A stretch of DNA of 64,000 nucleotides from Paraburkholderia guartelaensis (GTDB taxonomy: Bacteria; Pseudomonadota; Gammaproteobacteria; Burkholderiales; Burkholderiaceae). The notes under the pieces were generated by a model, which saw only the letters and a program-made list of their open reading frames with translations, had not been told where the DNA came from and did not search any database. Positions within the stretch are counted from its first letter, which is position 1. Every line of letters begins with the position of its first letter. Positions 57,599-64,000 of this stretch are shown here, piece by piece. The translations under genes were made by a program, and so were the position numbers. Location of the stretch: positions 1 to 64,000 of the forward strand of contig NZ_SMOD01000011.1 in assembly GCF_004353905.1 (NCBI RefSeq). Reading direction: 5' to 3'.

Positions 57599-58684
57599 AT
57601 GTCGAGTCCTTCCACTTCCGTCGTGGTCGAGCCAGCGCAGGTGAGAGAGCGTACGCGCATCTCGCGCATGCGTCTCGCGCTAGGCGCGGTCGCTCTCGTG
57701 CTGGCGGCTGCCGCCGGCTACTGGTTCTTCGTGCTGCGCTTCGTCGAGACCACCGACGACGCCTATGTGGGCGGCAACGTCACCGTGATGGCGCCGCGCG
57801 TGAGCGGCTTCGTCGCCGAGATTCCCGTGCAGGACAACCAGCGCGTGCACGCGGGCCAGGTGTTGCTGCGTCTCGACTCGCGCGACTACGACGCGAAGCT
57901 CGCCCAGGCCAACGCGGAGCTTGCGAGTGCGCGTGCTGCTGTCGACGAGCTGCAGGCGCGGCGCACGTTGCAGGAAGCGGTGATCAATCAGCACCAGGCC
58001 GAAGTGCGCGCCTCGAATGCCGAACTCACGCGCAGCGGCCAGGACCAGACGCGCTACCGCGAGCTGGTGAAGGACGACGCGGTCTCGAACCAGCTGGTCG
58101 AGCGCGCGGATTCCGACTACGCGAAGGCGCAGGCGTCGGTTGCGCAAAGCGGCGCGGCGGTGCTGGCGGCGCAGCGTCAGCTCGACGTGCTGGCCGCACA
58201 GATCAACGACGCTCAGGCGCGTGTCGCAACGGCCGAGGCCAACCAGCGCCTCGCGCAACTGAACGTCGAGTACACGACCTTGACCGCGCCCGTGGATGGT
58301 TACATCGGCAATCGCACGGCGCGGGTGGGCACGCTTGCCAACGTGGGCGCGCCGCTGCTGACCGTGGTGCCCGCCACGGGCCTGTGGGTGGACGCGAACT
58401 TCAAGGAAGACCAGTTGAAGAAGATGCACGCGGGCGACCGCGCCGACGTGACGCTCGACGCGGCCAGCGGCACGCTGCACGGCACCGTGGAGAGCCTCGC
58501 GCCCGCCACCGGTGCGACCTTCAGCGTGCTGCCGCCCGAGAACGCCACGGGCAACTTCACGAAGATCGTGCAGCGCGTGCCGGTGCGCATCCGCATCGAC
58601 GCGAATGCGCCGGCGGACCTGCAAGCCGCGCTGCGGCCTGGTCTTTCGGCGACCGTGAAAGTGCACCTCACGCAAGCGCATTGA
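57599..58684 (+). CDS. emrA: HlyD/EmrA-type membrane fusion protein
   Basis: 361 residues. TM near 26-48, barrel-sandwich NVTVMAPRVSGFVAEIPVQD, a long coiled coil about 95-220, and the C-terminal beta-barrel VNVGAPLLTVVPATGLWVDA. Links the inner-membrane EmrB to the outer-membrane channel. The upstream longer reading begins inside marR. ATG 57599 lies 11 bp after operator 2; no strong ribosome-binding site is seen. Confidence 0.92.
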   Translation: MSSPSTSVVVEPAQVRERTRISRMRLALGAVALVLAAAAGYWFFVLRFVETTDDAYVGGNVTVMAPRVSGFVAEIPVQDNQRVHAGQVLLRLDSRDYDAKLAQANAELASARAAVDELQARRTLQEAVINQHQAEVRASNAELTRSGQDQTRYRELVKDDAVSNQLVERADSDYAKAQASVAQSGAAVLAAQRQLDVLAAQINDAQARVATAEANQRLAQLNVEYTTLTAPVDGYIGNRTARVGTLANVGAPLLTVVPATGLWVDANFKEDQLKKMHAGDRADVTLDAASGTLHGTVESLAPATGATFSVLPPENATGNFTKIVQRVPVRIRIDANAPADLQAALRPGLSATVKVHLTQAH

Positions 58685-58697
58685 AAAGGCCACTGCG

Positions 58698-60284
58698 ATG
58701 AACGCCACCACAAACGTCGACCCGACACTCGCCCCGCATCTTCAACCGATGGCGCAACGCGCCTTCGCGTTCGCGCTGATGTGCATCGGCTTCTTCATGG
58801 CCACGCTCGACATCCAGATCGTCGCTTCGTCGCTGCGCGACATCGGCGGCGGTCTTTCCGCGAGCCAGGATGAGCTTTCATGGGTGCAAACGGCTTATCT
58901 GATTGCCGAGATCATGGTGATTCCCATGTCGGGCTGGCTCTCGAAGGTGTTCTCCACGCGCTGGCTCTTCGTGGCCTCCGCGGTGGGCTTCACTATCACG
59001 AGCATGTTGTGCGGCCTCGCCTGGGACATCAACTCGATGATCGTGTTTCGCGGCCTGCAAGGCGCACTCGGCGCGGCGATGATCCCCACCGTGTTCACCA
59101 CGGCCTTTGTGCTCTTTCCCGGCAAGCAGCGTCTCGTTGCCTCCACGACGATCGGCGCGCTCGCCTCGCTCGCGCCCACGCTCGGGCCCGTGATCGGCGG
59201 CTGGATCACCGATCAATGGTCGTGGCATTGGCTCTTCTATCTGAACCTCGTGCCGGGTATTGCGGTGGCTGCGCTGGTGCCCAGGTACGTGAACATCGAC
59301 AAGCCCGATCTTTCGCTGCTCAAACGTGGCGACTATCTCGGCATCGTGCTCATGTGCGGCTTCCTCGGCTGCCTCGAATACGTGCTCGAAGAAGGCCCGC
59401 GCAAGAACTGGTTCGGCGACGACGTGATCGTTGCCTGTACGTGGATCTCGGCGATCTGCGGCTTTCTCTTCATCGTTCACGCGCTCACGGCGAAGGATCC
59501 GATCGTCGATCTGCGCGCGCTGCTCGTACGCAACTTCGGCATTGGCAGTCTGCTTTCGTTTGTCACGGGCATCGGCATTTTCGTGGCCGTTTATCTCACG
59601 CCGCTCTTTCTCGCGGAAGTGCGCGGCTACAGTTCGCTGCAAATCGGCTTGTCGCTGCTTTCGGTGGGTGTGTTCCAGTTGCTCGCGCTTGGCGTCTACG
59701 CCTACGCCACGCGCTATTTCAGCATGCGCGCGCTGATGCTGTTCGGACTGGTCTGCTTCGGGTTTGGCTGCTACCTGTATGTGCCGCTCACGCACGACTG
59801 GGGCTGGCAGCAGTTCCTCGTGCCGCAGGCGCTGCGCGGCATTGGCCAGCAGTTCGCCATCCCGCCCATCGTCACGATGTCGCTCGGCTCGCTGCCGCCT
59901 TCGCGGCTCAAGTCGGCAAGCGGTCTCTTCAACCTCATGCGCAATCTGGGCGGCGCGATCGGCATCGCCGTGAGTGCGACGATGCTCAACGACCGGCTCA
60001 ACTTCCACTATCTGCGCCTGAACGAGAGCGTGACCGCCGGCGCGCCGCAGGTGCAGTTGCTGCTGGCGGGCCGTACCGCGTACTGGTCGTCCGTGGCGGG
60101 CAACGCACTAGACGCCGCCGAAGCGGGGCTCGCGCAACTGCACGCACTGGTTCTGCGCGAGGCGCTCGTGATGACGTTCTCCGATACGTTCTTCGTGCTC
60201 TCGCTTTGCTTCCTGGTCGCCATTGCGAGCGTGGCGTTCTCAAAGCCGATTTCACTGGGTGGCCCGCCGCCCGACGCCCATTGA
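58698..60284 (+). CDS. emrB: EmrB-type DHA2-family drug efflux MFS transporter
   Basis: 528 residues, 14 membrane helices. FFMATLDIQIVASSLRDIGG, LSWVQTAYLIAEIMVIPMSG and FRGLQGALGAAMIPTVFTTA are the DHA2 signatures. Forms the inner-membrane pump of the tripartite complex with EmrA and the NodT-like channel. AAAAGG lies before ATG 58698; 13-bp gap to emrA and 8 bp to the next gene. Confidence 0.93.
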   Translation: MNATTNVDPTLAPHLQPMAQRAFAFALMCIGFFMATLDIQIVASSLRDIGGGLSASQDELSWVQTAYLIAEIMVIPMSGWLSKVFSTRWLFVASAVGFTITSMLCGLAWDINSMIVFRGLQGALGAAMIPTVFTTAFVLFPGKQRLVASTTIGALASLAPTLGPVIGGWITDQWSWHWLFYLNLVPGIAVAALVPRYVNIDKPDLSLLKRGDYLGIVLMCGFLGCLEYVLEEGPRKNWFGDDVIVACTWISAICGFLFIVHALTAKDPIVDLRALLVRNFGIGSLLSFVTGIGIFVAVYLTPLFLAEVRGYSSLQIGLSLLSVGVFQLLALGVYAYATRYFSMRALMLFGLVCFGFGCYLYVPLTHDWGWQQFLVPQALRGIGQQFAIPPIVTMSLGSLPPSRLKSASGLFNLMRNLGGAIGIAVSATMLNDRLNFHYLRLNESVTAGAPQVQLLLAGRTAYWSSVAGNALDAAEAGLAQLHALVLREALVMTFSDTFFVLSLCFLVAIASVAFSKPISLGGPPPDAH

Positions 60285-60292
60285 GGTGACCC

Positions 60293-61756
60293 ATGAAAAC
60301 TCCTGAACGCTCATCGACTCCCATGCGTCTCGTACTCTCGCTGCTTTCCGCCGCCGTGCTCGCCGCATGCGCGGTGCAGCCCGCGCAGCATCCCGACCTG
60401 CCCGCAACGGTACACGAAACGGCGCCTGTGGCATGGCGTATCGACGCGCCGCAGGACGCCATCGAAGCGCGCGCCTGGTGGGCGCAGTTCGGCGACCCGA
60501 CGCTCGATACGCTGCTCGCTTCGGTGTTCGAAGGCAACCTCGACTTGCAGGCCGCCGCCGAGCGCGTGAAGCAGGCGCAATCGATCACGACGCAAAAGCA
60601 CGCGGCGCTGCTGCCGCAACTCGACTTCACCGCGCATGGCGCTTATACGCGGCAGAACACGCCACCGCCGCTCGGCTATGTGAAGCAGGCAGGCGCGGGC
60701 CTCGCGTTGAGCTGGTCGCCCGACGTGTTCGGCGGCGAACGGCTCGACCTGCTCGCGGCGCAAGCGAACCTCGTGGGCCAGAAACATGCGCTCGATGCGG
60801 TGCGGCTCGCGCTGGCGGCGAATACGGCCTCGGCCTATGTCGATCTGCGCTATGCGCAGGCGGAATTGAAGATCCTGCAGGACAACCTGGAGATTCGCAA
60901 ACACACCTTGCTGCTTACGCAAGACCGCCTGAAATATGGCCTTTCCACGCAACTGGACGTGGCGCGCGCACAAACGCAGCTAAGCGAACTGCAAGCACGC
61001 ATTCCGCGTGCGCAGGCGAGCATTGATCATCAGTTGAACCTGATCGCGGTGTACACGGGTCGCACGCCGGAGTCCGTTGCGCAGCTCGCACTCGCGCAAA
61101 CGGCGCCCATTCCTGGCGTGCCCGCGAGCGTGCCGCAGATGCTGCCTTCCGAAGCGCTGCTGCGCCGACCCGATGTGCAGGCCGCCTACGCCACCGTGCA
61201 GCAACGCGCGGCGGAAGTGGGCGTGGCGCGCGCCGAGCGCTATCCGAAGTTCACGCTCAATCTCACGGACGGCATTCTCGCGGCGTCCTACCTCGGCATG
61301 CCCACGCTCACGGATAACCTCTTTAGCGCGGCGATCGGCGCGACGAGCCCGATCTTCAACGCGGGGCGCATCACAGCCGACATCGACCAGAGCGAGAGCC
61401 GCATGCGCGAGTCGCAATTGAATCTGCAGGAGACCATGCTGCAGGCTTTGCGCGAAGTGGAGGATAGCCGCAGCGATCTCGTGAGCACGGCGAGCCAGAC
61501 GCAACAGTTGAACGATGCGCTGGCTTCGTCGGCGCAATCGCTCAAGCTGGCCAACCAGCTCTACAAGGGCGGCGCCACGGACTTTCTCGACGTGCTGAGC
61601 GCGCAGCAAACCTTGCTCGCCGATCAGGACCTGCTCAACGATGCGCAGCGCGAGCGCGCGCAAGCGGCGGTGGCGCTCTACCGGTCGCTGGGCGGCGGAT
61701 GGAGCCAGAGCGGCGACGTGGTGCTCGCGCAGGAAACGCCCGCGCACGGCGGCTGA
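60293..61756 (+). CDS. NodT-family outer-membrane efflux lipoprotein
   Basis: 487 residues. Lipobox LSAAVLAAC at about residues 16-24, then the TolC-like coiled-coil repeats: first block ARAWWAQFGDPTLDTLLASV, second block RRPDVQAAYATVQQRAAEVG, GPT-like LGQVRALREVEDSR-type helices. It completes the EmrA-EmrB efflux tube across the envelope. GAGGTGA before ATG 60293. Confidence 0.92.
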   Translation: MKTPERSSTPMRLVLSLLSAAVLAACAVQPAQHPDLPATVHETAPVAWRIDAPQDAIEARAWWAQFGDPTLDTLLASVFEGNLDLQAAAERVKQAQSITTQKHAALLPQLDFTAHGAYTRQNTPPPLGYVKQAGAGLALSWSPDVFGGERLDLLAAQANLVGQKHALDAVRLALAANTASAYVDLRYAQAELKILQDNLEIRKHTLLLTQDRLKYGLSTQLDVARAQTQLSELQARIPRAQASIDHQLNLIAVYTGRTPESVAQLALAQTAPIPGVPASVPQMLPSEALLRRPDVQAAYATVQQRAAEVGVARAERYPKFTLNLTDGILAASYLGMPTLTDNLFSAAIGATSPIFNAGRITADIDQSESRMRESQLNLQETMLQALREVEDSRSDLVSTASQTQQLNDALASSAQSLKLANQLYKGGATDFLDVLSAQQTLLADQDLLNDAQRERAQAAVALYRSLGGGWSQSGDVVLAQETPAHGG

Positions 61757-61785
61757 ACGGCAGGCTCGAAACGATGATCCCAGGC

Positions 61786-62721
61786 TCAAGCGCCCGAAGC
61801 CGTCTCGCGAGCCAGCGAGCGCCACTGCGCGGGCGTCATGCCCACGTGGCGCTTGAAGCCGCGCTGGAACGCGGCGTCCGACTGGTAGCCGACGAATTCG
61901 CCGATCTCGGCCACGCTGTCGTTGCTTTGCGCGAGCATGCGGCCTGCGAGCGTCATACGAATGTCGGTGAGCACGTCGGCGGCCGAGCGGCCGATGGCCT
62001 CGTCGAAGTGCCGCGCGAACGTCGCGCGCGACATGTGGCAAAGCTCGGCAAGCTCGGGCAGCGTCCAGGACTTGCTGGGCGCTTCGAACATGGCGTCGAT
62101 GGCGGGTTGCAGGCGTGGGCGCTGCGCGAGCGCGAGCAGGCCGCGCGGCGGAGCGTCGCCGGCGCTCGCGTAGCGCAGCGTGAGCCCGAACAGCGCGCCC
62201 GACAGATGGTTCACGAGCGACTCGCTGCCCGGCGCCGCCTCATACGCTTCGTCGCGCAACAGCGCGATCAGGCGCACGAGACGTTCGGGGGCTTGCGTGC
62301 CGTCCCGCGCGCTATGCACGACGAGGCGCGCAGGCAGATTCTCGCGCAGCAGGCGCTGCGGCACGGCGGGCAGCAGGAAGCGGCCGCACAGGACGTCGGC
62401 AATGGCGCCGTCGCCCACATTGGTTTCGATGCTCACGCCGTTTTCCAACCGCTTGGCAACCGCGGCGGGCGCCGCGCCGCTGCCGTCGTGCAGCACGTGC
62501 GCGCTGCCCGAAGGAAACAGCACGATGTCGCCCGCATGGAGCGCGACGGGCGCGCCGTTCGCATCCTCGACGATGGCGCGCCCCGCAATCAGCACGTGAT
62601 AGCGGATCTCGCGTTCCTTCGCAGCGGGGTCCTCGATGCGCCAGGGCGCGCCGAAATGGCAGCGCACGTCGAGGCGGCCGGCAACGGGCATCAGCGCGAG
62701 AAGGCGGCTCAGCAGATCCAT
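61786..62721 (-). CDS. AraC-family regulator with cupin_6 N-terminal domain
   Basis: 311 residues from ATG 62721 (MDLLSRLLALMPVAGRLDVR). N-terminal cupin_6-type part and two HTH motifs (TLPELAELCHMSRATFARHF; SVAEIGEFVGYQSDAAFQRG). Divergent from the AhpD-like gene across 149 bp, a frequent pairing in which the regulator controls the oxidoreductase. An in-frame ATG at 62760 is a possible alternative start. Confidence 0.88.
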   Translation of the reverse strand: MDLLSRLLALMPVAGRLDVRCHFGAPWRIEDPAAKEREIRYHVLIAGRAIVEDANGAPVALHAGDIVLFPSGSAHVLHDGSGAAPAAVAKRLENGVSIETNVGDGAIADVLCGRFLLPAVPQRLLRENLPARLVVHSARDGTQAPERLVRLIALLRDEAYEAAPGSESLVNHLSGALFGLTLRYASAGDAPPRGLLALAQRPRLQPAIDAMFEAPSKSWTLPELAELCHMSRATFARHFDEAIGRSAADVLTDIRMTLAGRMLAQSNDSVAEIGEFVGYQSDAAFQRGFKRHVGMTPAQWRSLARETASGA

Positions 62722-62870
62722 GGTGGGCGAGTGAGACGATTGAGCATGAAGTCGCGCCATTCTGGCATTAAAAGCGCGATGGTGCGCGACTACACTGCAG
62801 CCATGCCATCGACGATGGCAGCGCGACACAGACACCCGCTCGCGACCATGCAACGTTAAAGGAGCAAAAC

Positions 62871-63407
62871 ATGTCCCGTCTTTCCGCCATCAAGCCTGAA
62901 GCCGCCACCGGCGCCGCCGCTGAAATCTTTGCAAAGATCCGCAAGGCCGTGGGCAAGGTGCCCAACGCCTACGCCACCATCGGCACGCATAGCCCCGAAG
63001 CGCTGGGCGCGCTGCTCAACATGGAGGCCGTGATCTCCGCCGGCACGCTGTCGAAGCCCGATATCGAAGCGATCAAGCTCGCGGTGAGCGAAGTGGCGGG
63101 TTGTGATTACTGTCTCGCGGCGCACACGCTGGCGGGCAAGTTCGCCGGGCTCGCGCCGGAAACGATGAAGGCGGTCCGCGCAGGAGAAGCGACCGGCGAC
63201 GCGAAGCGCGACGCGCTCGTGCACTTCGTCCGCCTGCTGGTGAAGACGCACGGCACGGTGCCCGAAGCGGAAGTGAGCGCGATTCGCGAAGCCGGTTATA
63301 CCGAGCGCCAGATCGTGGAAATCGCGCTCGCCGTGACGTCGATTACGTTCACGAACCTCGTGAACCGCATCAACGATACGACTCTGGATTTCCCGGCCGC
63401 ACCGTAA
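62871..63407 (+). CDS. carboxymuconolactone decarboxylase/AhpD-type alkylhydroperoxidase
   Basis: 178 residues. Active CxxC in VAGCDYCLAAHTLAGKFAG with the following His, the AhpD-fold signature. Full length. AAAGGAG before ATG 62871. Proteins of this kind reduce peroxides or act on lactones; the redox CxxC favours the former. Confidence 0.9.
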   Translation: MSRLSAIKPEAATGAAAEIFAKIRKAVGKVPNAYATIGTHSPEALGALLNMEAVISAGTLSKPDIEAIKLAVSEVAGCDYCLAAHTLAGKFAGLAPETMKAVRAGEATGDAKRDALVHFVRLLVKTHGTVPEAEVSAIREAGYTERQIVEIALAVTSITFTNLVNRINDTTLDFPAAP

Positions 63408-63433
63408 CGTAGCGGCAACGGTTTTACCACCCC

Positions 63434-63472
63434 GCGTGCGCTGGACACGACATCAATCGTGCCAGCGCACGC
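63434..63472. terminator. long imperfect hairpin after the AhpD-like gene
   Basis: GCGTGCGCTGGACACGA pairs with TCGTGCCAGCGCACGC, about 16 bp with one bulge, over a 6-nt loop. No T-run; probable transcription end or 3' stabiliser. Confidence 0.5.
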
Positions 63473-63497
63473 GAGCGCTTGTTCCACAAAAACGTTT

Positions 63498-63526
63498 GAA
63501 AGTGTGCATATGCATACATAGAATGT
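63498..63526 (+). promoter_or_regulatory. sigma-70 promoter of the thiolase gene
   Basis: TTGAAA (63498-63503), exactly 17 bp, TAGAAT (63521-63526). Operator 3 fills the spacer, the classic place for repression. Confidence 0.75.
63505..63518. promoter_or_regulatory. MarR operator 3 (inside the thiolase promoter spacer)
   Basis: TGTGCATATGCATA, 13 of 14 positions match operator 1, located between -35 and -10 of the thiolase promoter. Confidence 0.65.
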
Positions 63527-63560
63527 ACATGGAACAGTGCACATCAAAGGAGAGTTGACC

Positions 63561-64000
63561 ATGAGTACACGCGAGATCGTTTTGTGCCAGCCGGTGCGTA
63601 CGGCAATTGGCGGATTCAACGGTGCGTTCAAGGGCGTTCCGGCCACGGAGCTAGGCGCAGCGGCGGTGCGCGAAACGCTCGCGCGCGCAAATCTCAACCC
63701 GGCGCGGCTCGGCTCCGTGGTGCTCGGCAACGTGATCCAGGCGGGCAACAAGATGAATCCCGCGCGCCAGGCCGAGCTTGGCGGCGGCGTGCCGGTTCAG
63801 GTGCCTGCGCTCACGGTGAACCGCGTGTGCGGCTCCGGCGCGCAGGCCGTTGCGAGCGCCGCGCAGGAAGTGATGCTGGGTCTTGCCGACGTCGCGCTCG
63901 CGGGCGGCATGGAGAACATGGACCGCGCGCCGTATCTGCTGGACGGCGGGCGGTGGGGCTATCGCATGGGCAACGCCGAGATTCACGACAGCATGCTGCG
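63561..64000 (+). CDS. acetyl-CoA acetyltransferase (thiolase), 5' part
   Basis: The first 146 codons, open at the window end. Starts REIVLCQPVRTAIGGFNGAF; the nucleophile Cys is in VNRVCGSGAQAVASAAQEV and GGMENMDRAPYLLDGG follows, the biosynthetic thiolase signatures. AAAGGAGAG precedes ATG 63561. It forms acetoacetyl-CoA from acetyl-CoA, or the reverse in catabolism. The promoter carries operator 3. Confidence 0.92.
   Translation, partial: MSTREIVLCQPVRTAIGGFNGAFKGVPATELGAAAVRETLARANLNPARLGSVVLGNVIQAGNKMNPARQAELGGGVPVQVPALTVNRVCGSGAQAVASAAQEVMLGLADVALAGGMENMDRAPYLLDGGRWGYRMGNAEIHDSML

Noticed and set aside
1..64000. tRNA, rRNA, CRISPR arrays, integrase or prophage structural genes
   Set aside because: None seen in either strand; only small phage-like genes near 8.7-9.8 kb and one IS fragment.

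Overview
The window is GC-rich, tightly packed, free of tRNA, rRNA and CRISPR arrays, and has the gene content of a Burkholderiaceae genome (Paraburkholderia/Caballeronia/Burkholderia type): an intact hpa (homoprotocatechuate) meta-cleavage operon, a gallate dioxygenase, several LysR/MarR/AraC regulators, an EmrAB-NodT efflux operon and CobF. The species cannot be fixed from the sequence alone. About 50 protein genes are supported, plus one partial transposase, one decayed gene and several regulatory sites and repeats.

Region 1 (1-9.8 kb): the tail of an insertion sequence, then a molybdenum locus: modA and a fused modB-modC permease/ATPase on the minus strand; divergently a two-domain molbindin (mop), a nifQ homologue and an HTH-only modE. 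Next come a DUF2325 protein and an unknown 192-residue protein, then an EntS-like MFS exporter. Three sites with the form of the ModE operator (CG-arm, exactly 6 bp, ACGAT-arm) lie upstream of modA, of the DUF2325 gene, and between the unknown gene and the exporter. I infer that these unknown genes belong to one molybdate regulon. Two small phage-like or hypothetical genes follow.

Region 2 (9.8-18.7 kb): a 0.9-kb leader with a good promoter and three small ORFs precedes a fused-permease ABC transporter without a binding protein; then a periplasmic FKBP, a cupin and a large MscS-type channel.

Region 3 (18.7-29 kb): an MHS-type transporter, a ketopantoate-reductase-like gene, a class II aldolase and a MarR regulator form one catabolic group; then hpaG1-G2-E-D-F-H-I with divergent hpaR, the complete ring-cleavage pathway for homoprotocatechuate. 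The hydroxylase hpaBC is not in the window.

Region 4 (29-42 kb): a thioredoxin-like gene and a repeat-rich gap; a DedA-rhodanese / cNMP-TrxR-like / YcaQ operon; a PAS-chemoreceptor; a gap with three identically spaced dyads; an orphan amino-acid binding protein; a gallate dioxygenase with its LysR regulator; and a Fur-box-led iron-uptake remnant (piuC fragment plus PepSY protein).

Region 5 (42-51.7 kb): cobF, LysE and AraC, a GNAT gene with a 9-bp microsatellite, and a five-gene noncanonical chemosensory-like operon (membrane CheA-like kinase without a CheW domain, a short receptor without a sensor domain, two related proteins sharing a C-terminal GELELF tail, and a CheY-like regulator), followed by an APH-fold kinase.

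Region 6 (51.7-64 kb): a YdeP-type molybdopterin oxidoreductase, a MocR regulator and a small winged-helix gene, LysR, a MarR-emrA-emrB-nodT efflux operon, AraC/AhpD, and the start of a thiolase. The palindrome TGTGCATATGCACA or a near copy occurs at the marR start, before emrA and inside the thiolase promoter spacer, suggesting one MarR regulon. An 8-copy short intergenic box (AAGGTGAGNNTTTTCGGGAG, usually followed by a hairpin) is scattered over 0.3-30 kb.
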